Positions 57,618 to 64,000 of a DNA stretch of 64,000 nucleotides are shown here, piece by piece (position 1 is the stretch's first letter; every line of letters begins with the position of its first letter). Under the pieces are notes generated by a model. That model searched no databases. It saw only the letters and a program-made list of their open reading frames with translations, and was not told where the DNA came from. The DNA lies in the NCBI RefSeq assembly GCF_032102965.1, contig NZ_CP134880.1, forward strand, positions 1,178,001 to 1,242,000. The letters are read 5' to 3'. A program made the position numbers and the translations under genes. The stretch comes from Demequina capsici. Its GTDB lineage: Bacteria; Actinomycetota; Actinomycetes; Actinomycetales; Demequinaceae.

Positions 57618-58994
57618 ATGGACAACGGCACCGAGATCGCGCAGATCAGGCGCGTCGTAGGAGTCGGCGAGGCGGTGTACGCGGCCGCCACGGCACGCGC
57701 CGAGGTGGTGAGGGCGCTCGCCGCGCCGGAGCTGCGCGCACCCGACAAGATCGTGATGCAGGGCGAGGCGGTCGTGGCGCTCATGCCGGTGTCGAGCGGC
57801 ATGACGCTCGCAGAGGTGACCCGCGCGACCGGGCCGCTCAGCGCGGGAGCGTGCGTCTGGGTGGGCACCAGGGCCGCTCGGGCCCTCGCCCGTCTGCACC
57901 GCGCAGGCATGGCCCACGGCGCCGTGGACGCGGACAGCATCGTCATCGAGGACGGCAGCGCGGTGCTGCTGGATCCGGGCACGGGCGTCGCTTCGGCGAG
58001 CCCCGCGGATGACGTCGCCGCCCTCGGAGGCCTGCTCCGTGCGGCGGTTCGCGCCGTCGATGGCGAGGTCATGAGGGCGTGGACGGATCCCATGGCGGCG
58101 GACGATCCGGCGGCACGCCCCACAGCCGCCATGATCGCGCGGGCGTTGCCAGGAGCCGCGCAGGAGCGTCCCGTCGCACTGCCGGGGCCGTCGGTGGCTT
58201 CCCACATGCGTGACAGCGCAGCCGGAATCTCGCTGTCCGCTCAGCCGGCCGGGGGACGTGGAGCGGGGAAGCCCACGTCCTCCGGCGCGCGCGGGCGTGC
58301 GGCGGCCCCCGCGCGTGCCGTCGCGCCGGGCCGCAGGAGCCTCGCCGCACGGCTGTCGACCACTCCGCGACGCCTGACGCTCGGGGTCGCCGGCGTCGCG
58401 TTCGTACTCCTCCTCCTGGCAGGCGTGCTGGCCGCGACAGTCCTCACCCGGGACGGCGACGCGCAGGCGACCGCGGCCGGTGAGCTGTCCGCCACCTCGT
58501 CCGCGCCGGACGTGTCGGCGTCAGCGTCGCCTTCAGCGAGCACAGAGACGGGAGCGCCCCGCACGGAGGAGGGCTTCACGACCACGCCGAGCGGGGACCC
58601 CGAGCAGGTCCAGACGTCAGGGCCAGGCGATCCAGGCGTGGCCGCGGCACAGCTGACCACGCAGCGCTTCGGCGCGCTCGCGGCATCCGACGCGGAGGCG
58701 TTGATCGCGACGACAGCGGCGGGCTCGCCCGCCCGTGAGCGCGCGGAGGAGCAGGCGATCTCCCTGACCGGAGGTGGCCTCGCCTACGAAGGGCTGGCGG
58801 TCACCGTGGGCGAGGTGCAGGTGCTGAGCAGCGCCCCGGACTCGGCGCTCGTGTCGGTCGCCTACTCGACGAGTCAGTACGTGGTCGCCGTGGACGGAGA
58901 GCAGACCACTGTGCCGCCCGCTGAGGAGAGTGTGCAGTTGGCGCTCGTCGCGCAGGACGGTGGATGGCGTGTGAGCGACGTCAGTCAGGAGTGA
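57618..58994 (+). CDS. Pseudokinase-like membrane protein
   Basis: A 458-residue protein. Residues 1-185 resemble the C-lobe half of a bacterial Ser/Thr kinase: helical ALARLHRAGMAHG, a catalytic-loop remnant HGAVDADSIV and a DFG remnant DPG at 119-121, then DDVAALGGLL. The catalytic Asp, the metal Asp motif and an invariant Lys are not visible, so it is probably inactive. A membrane helix (about 253-276) leads to a Ser/Thr/Ala-rich linker and an extracytoplasmic domain (about 335-458) of unknown fold. MviN-associated and FhaA-binding pseudokinases have a similar plan, but identity is not claimed. Its end overlaps the TIGR01777 gene by 14 bases. Confidence 0.6.
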   Translation: MDNGTEIAQIRRVVGVGEAVYAAATARAEVVRALAAPELRAPDKIVMQGEAVVALMPVSSGMTLAEVTRATGPLSAGACVWVGTRAARALARLHRAGMAHGAVDADSIVIEDGSAVLLDPGTGVASASPADDVAALGGLLRAAVRAVDGEVMRAWTDPMAADDPAARPTAAMIARALPGAAQERPVALPGPSVASHMRDSAAGISLSAQPAGGRGAGKPTSSGARGRAAAPARAVAPGRRSLAARLSTTPRRLTLGVAGVAFVLLLLAGVLAATVLTRDGDAQATAAGELSATSSAPDVSASASPSASTETGAPRTEEGFTTTPSGDPEQVQTSGPGDPGVAAAQLTTQRFGALAASDAEALIATTAAGSPARERAEEQAISLTGGGLAYEGLAVTVGEVQVLSSAPDSALVSVAYSTSQYVVAVDGEQTTVPPAEESVQLALVAQDGGWRVSDVSQE

Positions 58995-59871
58995 CGATCC
59001 ACCGCGCGGCGGCGTCGATCTGCGCGTGATCCCACGTGAAGCCGAGCCGATTGAGCACGCCGGGCGAGGCGAGCTGCGAGTTCAGGAGATCATCGGCGGC
59101 GGGGCCCACGGCGAGCCTCATCGCCCACGCGGGGACCGACAGACCCGGGGAGGTGCCCATCGCCTCGCACAGCGCCGTGATCAACGGACGATCCCGCACC
59201 GCCACGGGGGCGATGACGTTGGAGGCACCGTGGTGGCCCGAGGTGAGGTGGAACTCGAGCGCTCGGATCGCGTCCTGCAGCGAGATCCATGAGTGCCATG
59301 CTCTTCCGGAGCCCAGCGAGGAGATGAGCCCCCGTCGCACGAGTGGCAGGAGCCGCTCCGCGAACCCGCCGTGCGGCGCGAGCACGAGGCCTGTGCGCAG
59401 GTACACCACTCGAGCACCTGCGTCCTGTGCGGGCACGGCGGCGGCCTCCCAGTCGCGGCAGATGCTCGCAAGGAACGTCTGCCCGGAGCTGGACCGCTCG
59501 GACAGCGGCTCCTCGCCGCGCGAGCCGTAGTAGCCCATCGCGGAGCCTTGGAGCAGCACCGCATCAGGCTTCGCCTGAACGATCGCGCGGGCGATGGTCG
59601 ATGTCGAGTCGACGCGTGACTGCCGCACCACCTGCTGATACGACGAGGTCAGCCGTCGCGCCCCGATCGAGGCGCCGGCGAGGTTGACGATCGCATCAGC
59701 GGAGGCGATGACGTCGAGGTCGATGGTCCCTGCCGCAGGCGCCCACGACGACTCGTCTGCGGAACGGGCCTGACGCCGCACGAGGGCGACCACGGAGTGG
59801 CCGCCCTCGCGCAGCGAAGCGGATAGCGCGGTGCCGATGAGGCCAGAGGCCCCTGAGATGACGACGCGCAT
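58981..59871 (-). CDS. TIGR01777 family NAD-dependent epimerase
   Basis: A 296-residue atypical SDR of the SDR39U1/YfcH type. It starts VVISGASGLIGTALSASLR, has VNLAGASI, LLQGSAMGYYGSRGEEPLSE, YLRTGLVLAPHGG and the C-terminal DUF1731 part (VPAWAMRLAVG, LLNSQLASPGVLNRLGF). The family's substrate is unknown. The same gene sits between dlaT and lipB in M. tuberculosis (Rv2216), so its place here is ancestral. The start is 7 bases after the sucB stop on the same strand, so it belongs to the sucB transcript. Confidence 0.92.
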   Translation of the reverse strand: MRVVISGASGLIGTALSASLREGGHSVVALVRRQARSADESSWAPAAGTIDLDVIASADAIVNLAGASIGARRLTSSYQQVVRQSRVDSTSTIARAIVQAKPDAVLLQGSAMGYYGSRGEEPLSERSSSGQTFLASICRDWEAAAVPAQDAGARVVYLRTGLVLAPHGGFAERLLPLVRRGLISSLGSGRAWHSWISLQDAIRALEFHLTSGHHGASNVIAPVAVRDRPLITALCEAMGTSPGLSVPAWAMRLAVGPAADDLLNSQLASPGVLNRLGFTWDHAQIDAAARWIVTPD

Positions 59872-59877
59872 GAGGTC

Positions 59878-61599
59878 CTACAGGTCGAGCTCGTCCTCGA
59901 AGGCGCCGCCCTCGATACGAGCCTTGACCGTCTGCAGGAAGCGGGCGGCGTCGGCACCGTCGACGATGCGGTGGTCGTAGCTCAGCGGCAGGTAGACCAT
60001 CGGACGGATCGCGATGACCTCCTCACCGTCCGGACCCTTGACGATCACAGGCTTCTTCACGATCGCGCAGGTGGCGAGGATGCCTACCTGCGGGGCCGGG
60101 ACGATCGGCGTGTCGAAGAGCGTTCCGCCGGAGCCGGTGTTGGTGACCGAGAAGGTGCCGCCAGAGATCTCGTCGGCCGCGAGGCCGCCGTTGCGGGCAC
60201 GGTTGGCCAGGTCCGCGATCGCCTTGGCGTGCTCAGCGACCGTCTTGCTGTCCGCGTCCTTCATGGTCGGAAGCATGAGGCCCTTGGGAGTGTCGACCGC
60301 GAGGGACAGGTTGACGGTCGGGTGGTACACGATCGAGTCGTCCACCACCGACGCGTTCAGGAACGCGTGCTCGGTGAGCGCCTCAGCGACCGCGCGCGTG
60401 AAGAACGGCAGGAACGTGAGGTTCGTGCCGTGCTTCGCCGCGAACGCGCTCTTGGAACGAGCACGCAGCGCCCAGATCTTCGAGGCATCGACCTCGACGA
60501 CGGAGGTCAGCTGCGCCATGCCGTGCAGCGACTCCATCATCTTGTCCGCCGTGATCTTGCGGATCCGCGACATCTTGACCGTCTGGCCGCGCAGCTCGGA
60601 GACCTTGGTCTCAGGAGCGGCGGTCGGAGCAGCAGGAGCAGCAGCCGTCGCGGCAGGAGCCGGTGCGGCGGCAGGAGCAGGGGCCTGCGCTGCCGCGATG
60701 ACGTCCTCCTTGCGGATGCGTCCGCCCACGCCCGTGCCAGCGACAGCAGACAGGTCCACGCCACGCTCGGAGGCCAGCTTGCGCACGATGGGGGTCACGT
60801 AGCCCGAGCCTCCCGCAGGCACCGAGGTGGCGACGGTTGCAGGTGCGGGCGCGGGTGCGGGGGCAGCAACCGTGGCCTGGGCGACAGGTGCGACGGGCGC
60901 CACAGGTGCGGCTGCGACCGGAGCCTCGACGGGAGCCGGAGCCGCAACAGGCGCCGGGGCGGCGGCGACCGCGGATCCGTCGCCGATGCGGGCCAGCACG
61001 GTGCCGACCTCGACGGTGTCGTCCTCGGCCACGAGGATCTCGGTCAGGGTGCCCGCGAACGGCGAGGGGATCTCCGTGTCGACCTTGTCGGTGGAGACCT
61101 CCAGCAGGGGCTCGTCGACGGCCACGGTGTCGCCGACGTTCTTGAGCCAGCGGGTGACGGTGCCCTCGGTGACGGACTCACCGAGCGCGGGGAGCGTCAC
61201 GTCGCGACCAGCGGCAGCGGCAGCGGGCGCGACGGCGGGTGCCGCAGCCGGTGCTGCGGCGGGCGCGGGTGCCTCGGCCACGGGCGCCGGCGTCGCTGCG
61301 ACGGGGGCAGGTGCAGGGGCCTCGGCGGGTGCAGGCGCGGCAGGAGCTGCGGCGGCCTCGGATGCGTCGCCGATGCGGGCCAGCACGGTGCCGACCTCGA
61401 CGGTGTCGTCCTCGGCCACGAGGATCTCGGTCAGGGTGCCCGCGAACGGCGAGGGGATCTCCGTGTCGACCTTGTCGGTGGAGACCTCCAGCAGGGGCTC
61501 GTCGACGGCCACGGTGTCGCCGACGTTCTTGAGCCAGCGGGTGACGGTGCCCTCGGTGACGGACTCACCGAGCGCGGGAAGGGTGACTTCGTTGCTCAT
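59878..61599 (-). CDS. sucB: 2-oxoacid dehydrogenase E2 (dihydrolipoyl acyltransferase)
   Basis: Core acyltransferase of the 2-oxoglutarate or pyruvate dehydrogenase complex. In order: lipoyl domain 1 (1-75, lipoyl Lys43 in TDKVDTE), an Ala/Pro linker, lipoyl domain 2 (132-205, Lys172), a longer Ala/Pro/Val linker, a peripheral-subunit-binding domain (VRKLASERGVDLSAVAGTG, about 275-310) and the catalytic domain ending SYDHRIVDGADAARFL. The two lipoyl domains are encoded by identical DNA over 214 bases. LpdA is the next gene upstream. In actinobacteria this type is called SucB or DlaT; the choice between complexes is not certain. Confidence 0.93.
   Translation of the reverse strand: MSNEVTLPALGESVTEGTVTRWLKNVGDTVAVDEPLLEVSTDKVDTEIPSPFAGTLTEILVAEDDTVEVGTVLARIGDASEAAAAPAAPAPAEAPAPAPVAATPAPVAEAPAPAAAPAAAPAVAPAAAAAGRDVTLPALGESVTEGTVTRWLKNVGDTVAVDEPLLEVSTDKVDTEIPSPFAGTLTEILVAEDDTVEVGTVLARIGDGSAVAAAPAPVAAPAPVEAPVAAAPVAPVAPVAQATVAAPAPAPAPATVATSVPAGGSGYVTPIVRKLASERGVDLSAVAGTGVGGRIRKEDVIAAAQAPAPAAAPAPAATAAAPAAPTAAPETKVSELRGQTVKMSRIRKITADKMMESLHGMAQLTSVVEVDASKIWALRARSKSAFAAKHGTNLTFLPFFTRAVAEALTEHAFLNASVVDDSIVYHPTVNLSLAVDTPKGLMLPTMKDADSKTVAEHAKAIADLANRARNGGLAADEISGGTFSVTNTGSGGTLFDTPIVPAPQVGILATCAIVKKPVIVKGPDGEEVIAIRPMVYLPLSYDHRIVDGADAARFLQTVKARIEGGAFEDELDL
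60978..61191. repeat. 214-bp identical repeat, copy A (lipoyl domain 2)
   Basis: Identical by eye to 61365-61578, offset 387 bases (129 codons), inside sucB. Identity includes the synonymous positions, pointing to recent duplication or gene conversion. Confidence 0.9.
61365..61578. repeat. 214-bp identical repeat, copy B (lipoyl domain 1)
   Basis: Second copy of the lipoyl-domain repeat. The flanking Ala/Pro linkers differ, so the identity is confined to the folded domain. Confidence 0.9.
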
Positions 61600-61624
61600 C
61601 AGAGGGAACTTCCTTCAGTTCGAA

Positions 61625-63010
61625 TCAGTCGTGCGCGTGCAGCGGCTTGCCGGCGAGTGCGAGGTGGGCCTCGCCCAGCGCCTCGTTCTGGGTGGGGTGG
61701 GCGTGGATCAGGGGCGCGACGTCCTCCGGGTGCGCCTCCCAGCTCACGATCAGCTGAGCCTCGCCGATCTGCTCGCCGACGCGGGCGCCGAGCATGTGGA
61801 CGCCGACCACAGGGCCGTCGACGACGCGGACCAGCTTGATGAAGCCGGTCGTGCCGAGGATCTGGCTCTTGCCGTTTCCTCCGAGGTTGTACTCCACCGT
61901 CTTGATCGCGGCGTCTCCGTACTGCTCCTTTGCCTTCGCCTCGGTGAGGCCGACCGAGGCGACCTCGGGCTCGCAGTAGGTGACGCGCGGGATGTTCGAC
62001 TCCACGATCGGCTGGGGGTTCAGTCCCGCGATCTGCTCGGCGACGAAGATGCCCTGCTGGAAGCCGCGGTGCGCGAGCTGAAGGCCCGGGACGATGTCGC
62101 CCACGGCGTAGATGCTGCCCACGCCGGTGTGGAGACGCTCGTCGGTGAGCACGAACCCTCGGTCCATGTTCAAGCCTTGCTGCTCGTAGCCGAGCGAGGC
62201 GGTGCGCGGTCCGCGGCCGACGGCGACGAGCAGGATGTCGGCCTGCTGGGTGGTGCCGTCCTCGAGGGTGACCGTCACACCGTTCGCGTCCTGCGTGACC
62301 GACTGGAAGCGCTTGCCGAGCGTGAAGCCGATGCCGCGCTTGCGGAACGCGCGCTCGAGGCCCTTGCTCAGCGACTCATCCTCGTTCGGCGCGAGGTGGG
62401 GCAGCGCCTCGATGATGTGCACCTCGGAGCCGAACGACTTCCACACCGAAGCGAACTCGACGCCGATCACGCCTCCGCCGAGCACGATCGCGGACCGGGG
62501 CACGAAGTCGAGCGACAGCGCCTGGTCGGACGTCATGACACGGCCGCCGATCTCGAGGCCGGGAAGCGAGCGGGCGTAGGAGCCGGAGGCGAGGACGATG
62601 TTCTTGCCGGTGTAGCGCTCGCCGCGCACCTCGATCGCGTCCGGGCCCACGAGCGTGCCGTGGCCCTCGATGACGGTGACCTTGCGTGACTTGATCAGAC
62701 CCTGCAGGCCCTTGTAGAGACGGTCGATGACGCCCTGCTTGTAGGCGTTCACGCCGTTCATGTCGACGCCGGCGAACGTGGTGGCGACGCCGATCGACGG
62801 GCCGTGCGCGGCGGTCTCGGCGACCTCGGCAGCGTGCAGCAGCGCCTTGGTGGGGATGCAGCCGTTGTGAAGGCATGTGCCTCCGACCTTCGCCTCCTCG
62901 ACCAGACCGACCGTGAGGCCGAGCTGGGCGGAGCGCAGCGCGGCGGCGTAGCCGCCGGAACCGCCTCCAAGGATCAGGACATCAAACGAGCGCGGGGTGG
63001 ACTCGGACAC
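61625..63010 (-). CDS. lpdA: Dihydrolipoyl dehydrogenase
   Basis: E3 flavoenzyme that reoxidises dihydrolipoyl groups on SucB with NAD. The 461-residue protein has the FAD motif LGGGSGGYAAALRSA, the redox disulfide in GGTCLHNGCIPTKALL, the NAD motif VLGGGVIGVEFAS, a second FAD motif YAVGDIVPG and the C-terminal HPTQNEALGE catalytic His-Glu. The GTG at 63010 with AAGGAGAGC upstream is preferred over longer frames. It is 26 bases upstream of sucB in the same operon. Confidence 0.97.
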   Translation of the reverse strand: MSESTPRSFDVLILGGGSGGYAAALRSAQLGLTVGLVEEAKVGGTCLHNGCIPTKALLHAAEVAETAAHGPSIGVATTFAGVDMNGVNAYKQGVIDRLYKGLQGLIKSRKVTVIEGHGTLVGPDAIEVRGERYTGKNIVLASGSYARSLPGLEIGGRVMTSDQALSLDFVPRSAIVLGGGVIGVEFASVWKSFGSEVHIIEALPHLAPNEDESLSKGLERAFRKRGIGFTLGKRFQSVTQDANGVTVTLEDGTTQQADILLVAVGRGPRTASLGYEQQGLNMDRGFVLTDERLHTGVGSIYAVGDIVPGLQLAHRGFQQGIFVAEQIAGLNPQPIVESNIPRVTYCEPEVASVGLTEAKAKEQYGDAAIKTVEYNLGGNGKSQILGTTGFIKLVRVVDGPVVGVHMLGARVGEQIGEAQLIVSWEAHPEDVAPLIHAHPTQNEALGEAHLALAGKPLHAHD

Positions 63011-63091
63011 TATGAGCTCTCCTTGTAAGGAATTCGGTACCGCCCATCTTGCCACCTGGCGCGCTTCGCGCGAACCGCAAGGGCCTTGGCA

Positions 63092-63097
63092 TACGCT
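63092..63097 (+). promoter_or_regulatory. -10 box for a leaderless transcript
   Basis: TACGCT ends 6 bases before the ATG at 63104, with no ribosome site. Confidence 0.55.
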
Positions 63098-63103
63098 GGC
63101 CTC

Positions 63104-63442
63104 ATGTCCTTCCTGTCCAGGATCTTCGGCTCCCGCAAGGCGGCGGGCCCGGCAGCGGGTTCGACGTCACGAAGCGCTCAGTCGCAGACTGTCGCGCACT
63201 TCAAGGATTTCGCGGCGTCGCGGCCGGGCTGCGAGGCGTTCATCGAGCCGGCGACGCGTGTGACGCAGACGACGATGGTCCTCGTCGCTGGCTCGGGGGA
63301 GTGGACGCGGCGCAAGGTGCCCGACGAGGTCACGGCCCGCAAGCTCGCGACCCAGCTCGGTGTGCCCGCTTTCGACGTCAATCTCTCGGGGTATCCGTCA
63401 CGCATGCGGGAGTGGAACGAGACGCACCGCAAGCCGCTCTGA
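63104..63442 (+). CDS. Small conserved hypothetical protein
   Basis: A 112-residue soluble protein. After a short basic start (MSFLSRIFGSRKAAG) there is a folded region with FKDFAASRPGCEAFIEPATR, TTMVLVAGSGEWTRRKVPD, KLATQLGVPAFDVNLSGYP and SRMREW. I do not recognise a named family; the Trp/Arg pattern in the middle is probably conserved, and similar genes occur next to lpdA in related genera. It is divergent from lpdA, with a leaderless-type -10 box. Confidence 0.75.
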   Translation: MSFLSRIFGSRKAAGPAAGSTSRSAQSQTVAHFKDFAASRPGCEAFIEPATRVTQTTMVLVAGSGEWTRRKVPDEVTARKLATQLGVPAFDVNLSGYPSRMREWNETHRKPL

Positions 63443-63485
63443 TCGGGCGGGTGGCCTGATGCTCGGGCCGAGGTCTGCGGACGCG

Positions 63486-63523
63486 ACGACGCCCGCCCTG
63501 CAGTGATGCAGGGCGGGCGTCGT
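63486..63523. terminator. Perfect 17-bp terminator hairpin
   Basis: ACGACGCCCGCCCTGCA (63486-63502) and its exact complement TGCAGGGCGGGCGTCGT (63507-63523) flank a 4-base loop, between the small protein gene and the convergent aminopeptidase gene. Confidence 0.9.
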
Positions 63524-63534
63524 GCACGTTGCGG

Positions 63535-64000
63535 CTACGCCTGGGCGTGCGCCGTGAACAGCTCCAGCAGGGTGCGGACGGAGTGGCCGGTGGCGCCCTT
63601 GGTCGTCCAGCCCCACGGCGCGTCCTCGTTGAACGCGGGACGTGCGATGTCGAGGTGCGCCCACGGCGTGTCGCCCACGAACTCCTTGAGGAACAGACCT
63701 GCCGAGAGCATGCCTCCCATGGGGTCACCGATGTTCTTGAGGTCGGCGACCTGCGAGTCGAGGGCCTTGCGCAGGTGGCCGGGCAGCGGCATCGGCCAGA
63801 AGTCCTCGCCCGCGCGCTCGGCGGCCTCGACCACGGCGGTGCGGATGGCCTCGTCGCCCATGACGCCTGAGGTGCGCGAGCCCAGCGCGACGCCCTGGGC
63901 TCCGGTGAGCGTCGCGACGTCGAGCACCATGTCGGGCTTCTCCTCGATCGCCTTCGCGAGGCCGTCGGCCATGACCAGGCGACCCTCGGCGTCGGTGTTC
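63535..64000 (-). CDS. pepA: Leucyl aminopeptidase (C-terminal part only)
   Basis: Metal-dependent M17 aminopeptidase releasing N-terminal residues from peptides. The visible C-terminal 155 residues begin with the active-site NTDAEGRLVMAD at the right edge, then DVATLTGAQGVALGSR, WPMPLP, ADLKNIGD and WAHLDIARPAF. The rest of the gene, including the other metal ligands, is outside the window. Same position as pepB near dlaT in M. tuberculosis. Confidence 0.95.
   Translation of the reverse strand, partial: NTDAEGRLVMADGLAKAIEEKPDMVLDVATLTGAQGVALGSRTSGVMGDEAIRTAVVEAAERAGEDFWPMPLPGHLRKALDSQVADLKNIGDPMGGMLSAGLFLKEFVGDTPWAHLDIARPAFNEDAPWGWTTKGATGHSVRTLLELFTAHAQA

Noticed and set aside
59971..62689. 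Two plus-strand frames over 600 codons opposite sucB and lpdA
   Set aside because: Shadows of the Ala/Pro linkers and lipoyl domains of SucB and of LpdA.

Overview
The window is from the chromosome of a high-GC actinobacterium, most likely a Micrococcales member close to Cellulomonas or Demequina. Supporting genes are glnE next to a second glutamine synthetase, a polyphosphate glucokinase, a DUF4191 protein, an F420-type (LLM) oxidoreductase, sugar ABC importers without their own ATPase, and many genes whose TANNNT -10 box lies 6-7 bases before the start codon (leaderless transcripts). The genus is an inference. There are no rRNA or tRNA genes, insertion sequences, prophage or CRISPR arrays that I can support.

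Layout. 1-8.9 kb: mixed genes (partial Zn alcohol dehydrogenase, small RelA/SpoT-type alarmone synthetase, LLM oxidoreductase, CoA-binding protein, LCP cell-wall ligase, flavoprotein, MpaB-like oxygenase, GNAT, PadR regulator with a clear operator). 8.9-22 kb: housekeeping block (acyl-CoA ligase, map-ppgK, SPOR protein, epimerase, panB, nadE, glnA2-glnE-membrane protein). 22-36.3 kb: carbohydrate block (GH13 alpha-glucosidase with LacI regulator, ribA, GH43 with an oligosaccharide symporter, a second LacI regulator, a maltose-type ABC importer, DUF624 and a GH65 maltose phosphorylase). 36.4-47.8 kb: an MBL-fold hydrolase, then an unusual catabolic module: a CUT2-type (ribose-type) ABC importer and two divergent, translationally coupled operons of redox enzymes, with three copies of one palindrome (consensus TGAAAG-N3-CTTTC) at their promoters. 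48-50.5 kb: a P-type ATPase. 50.6-64 kb: housekeeping block (glnA, RDD, DUF4191, lipA, lipB, an MMPL exporter and a pseudokinase-like membrane protein, a TIGR01777 epimerase, sucB, lpdA, a small conserved protein, partial pepA).

How the parts fit. The two housekeeping blocks match the gene order known around glnA1/glnE in Mycobacterium tuberculosis (pepB, dlaT, Rv2216, lipB, lipA, Rv2219, Rv2219A, glnA1, glnE, glnA2, panB). Here the convergent glnA and glnE are separated by about 28 kb of sugar and other catabolic genes, so the centre looks like an accessory insertion in a conserved neighbourhood. A four-box GlnR-type site precedes glnA, and glnE encodes the enzyme that adenylylates GlnA. LipB and LipA make the lipoyl groups carried by the E2 protein SucB, which LpdA reoxidises. 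In the sugar block one inverted repeat (CGGAA-N4-TTCCG) precedes both the ABC importer and the maltose phosphorylase/DUF624 pair. A different one (TGTAAACG half-sites) precedes the GH13-lacI and GH43-symporter operons.

The best candidate for an undescribed system is the 37.1-47.8 kb module: bicovalent-FAD oxidase, two SDRs (one with His in place of the catalytic Tyr), VOC protein, ketopantoate-reductase-like enzyme, flavin reductase fused to a zinc ribbon, tandem GlcG-like protein and two transport systems. Its substrate cannot be read from the sequence.
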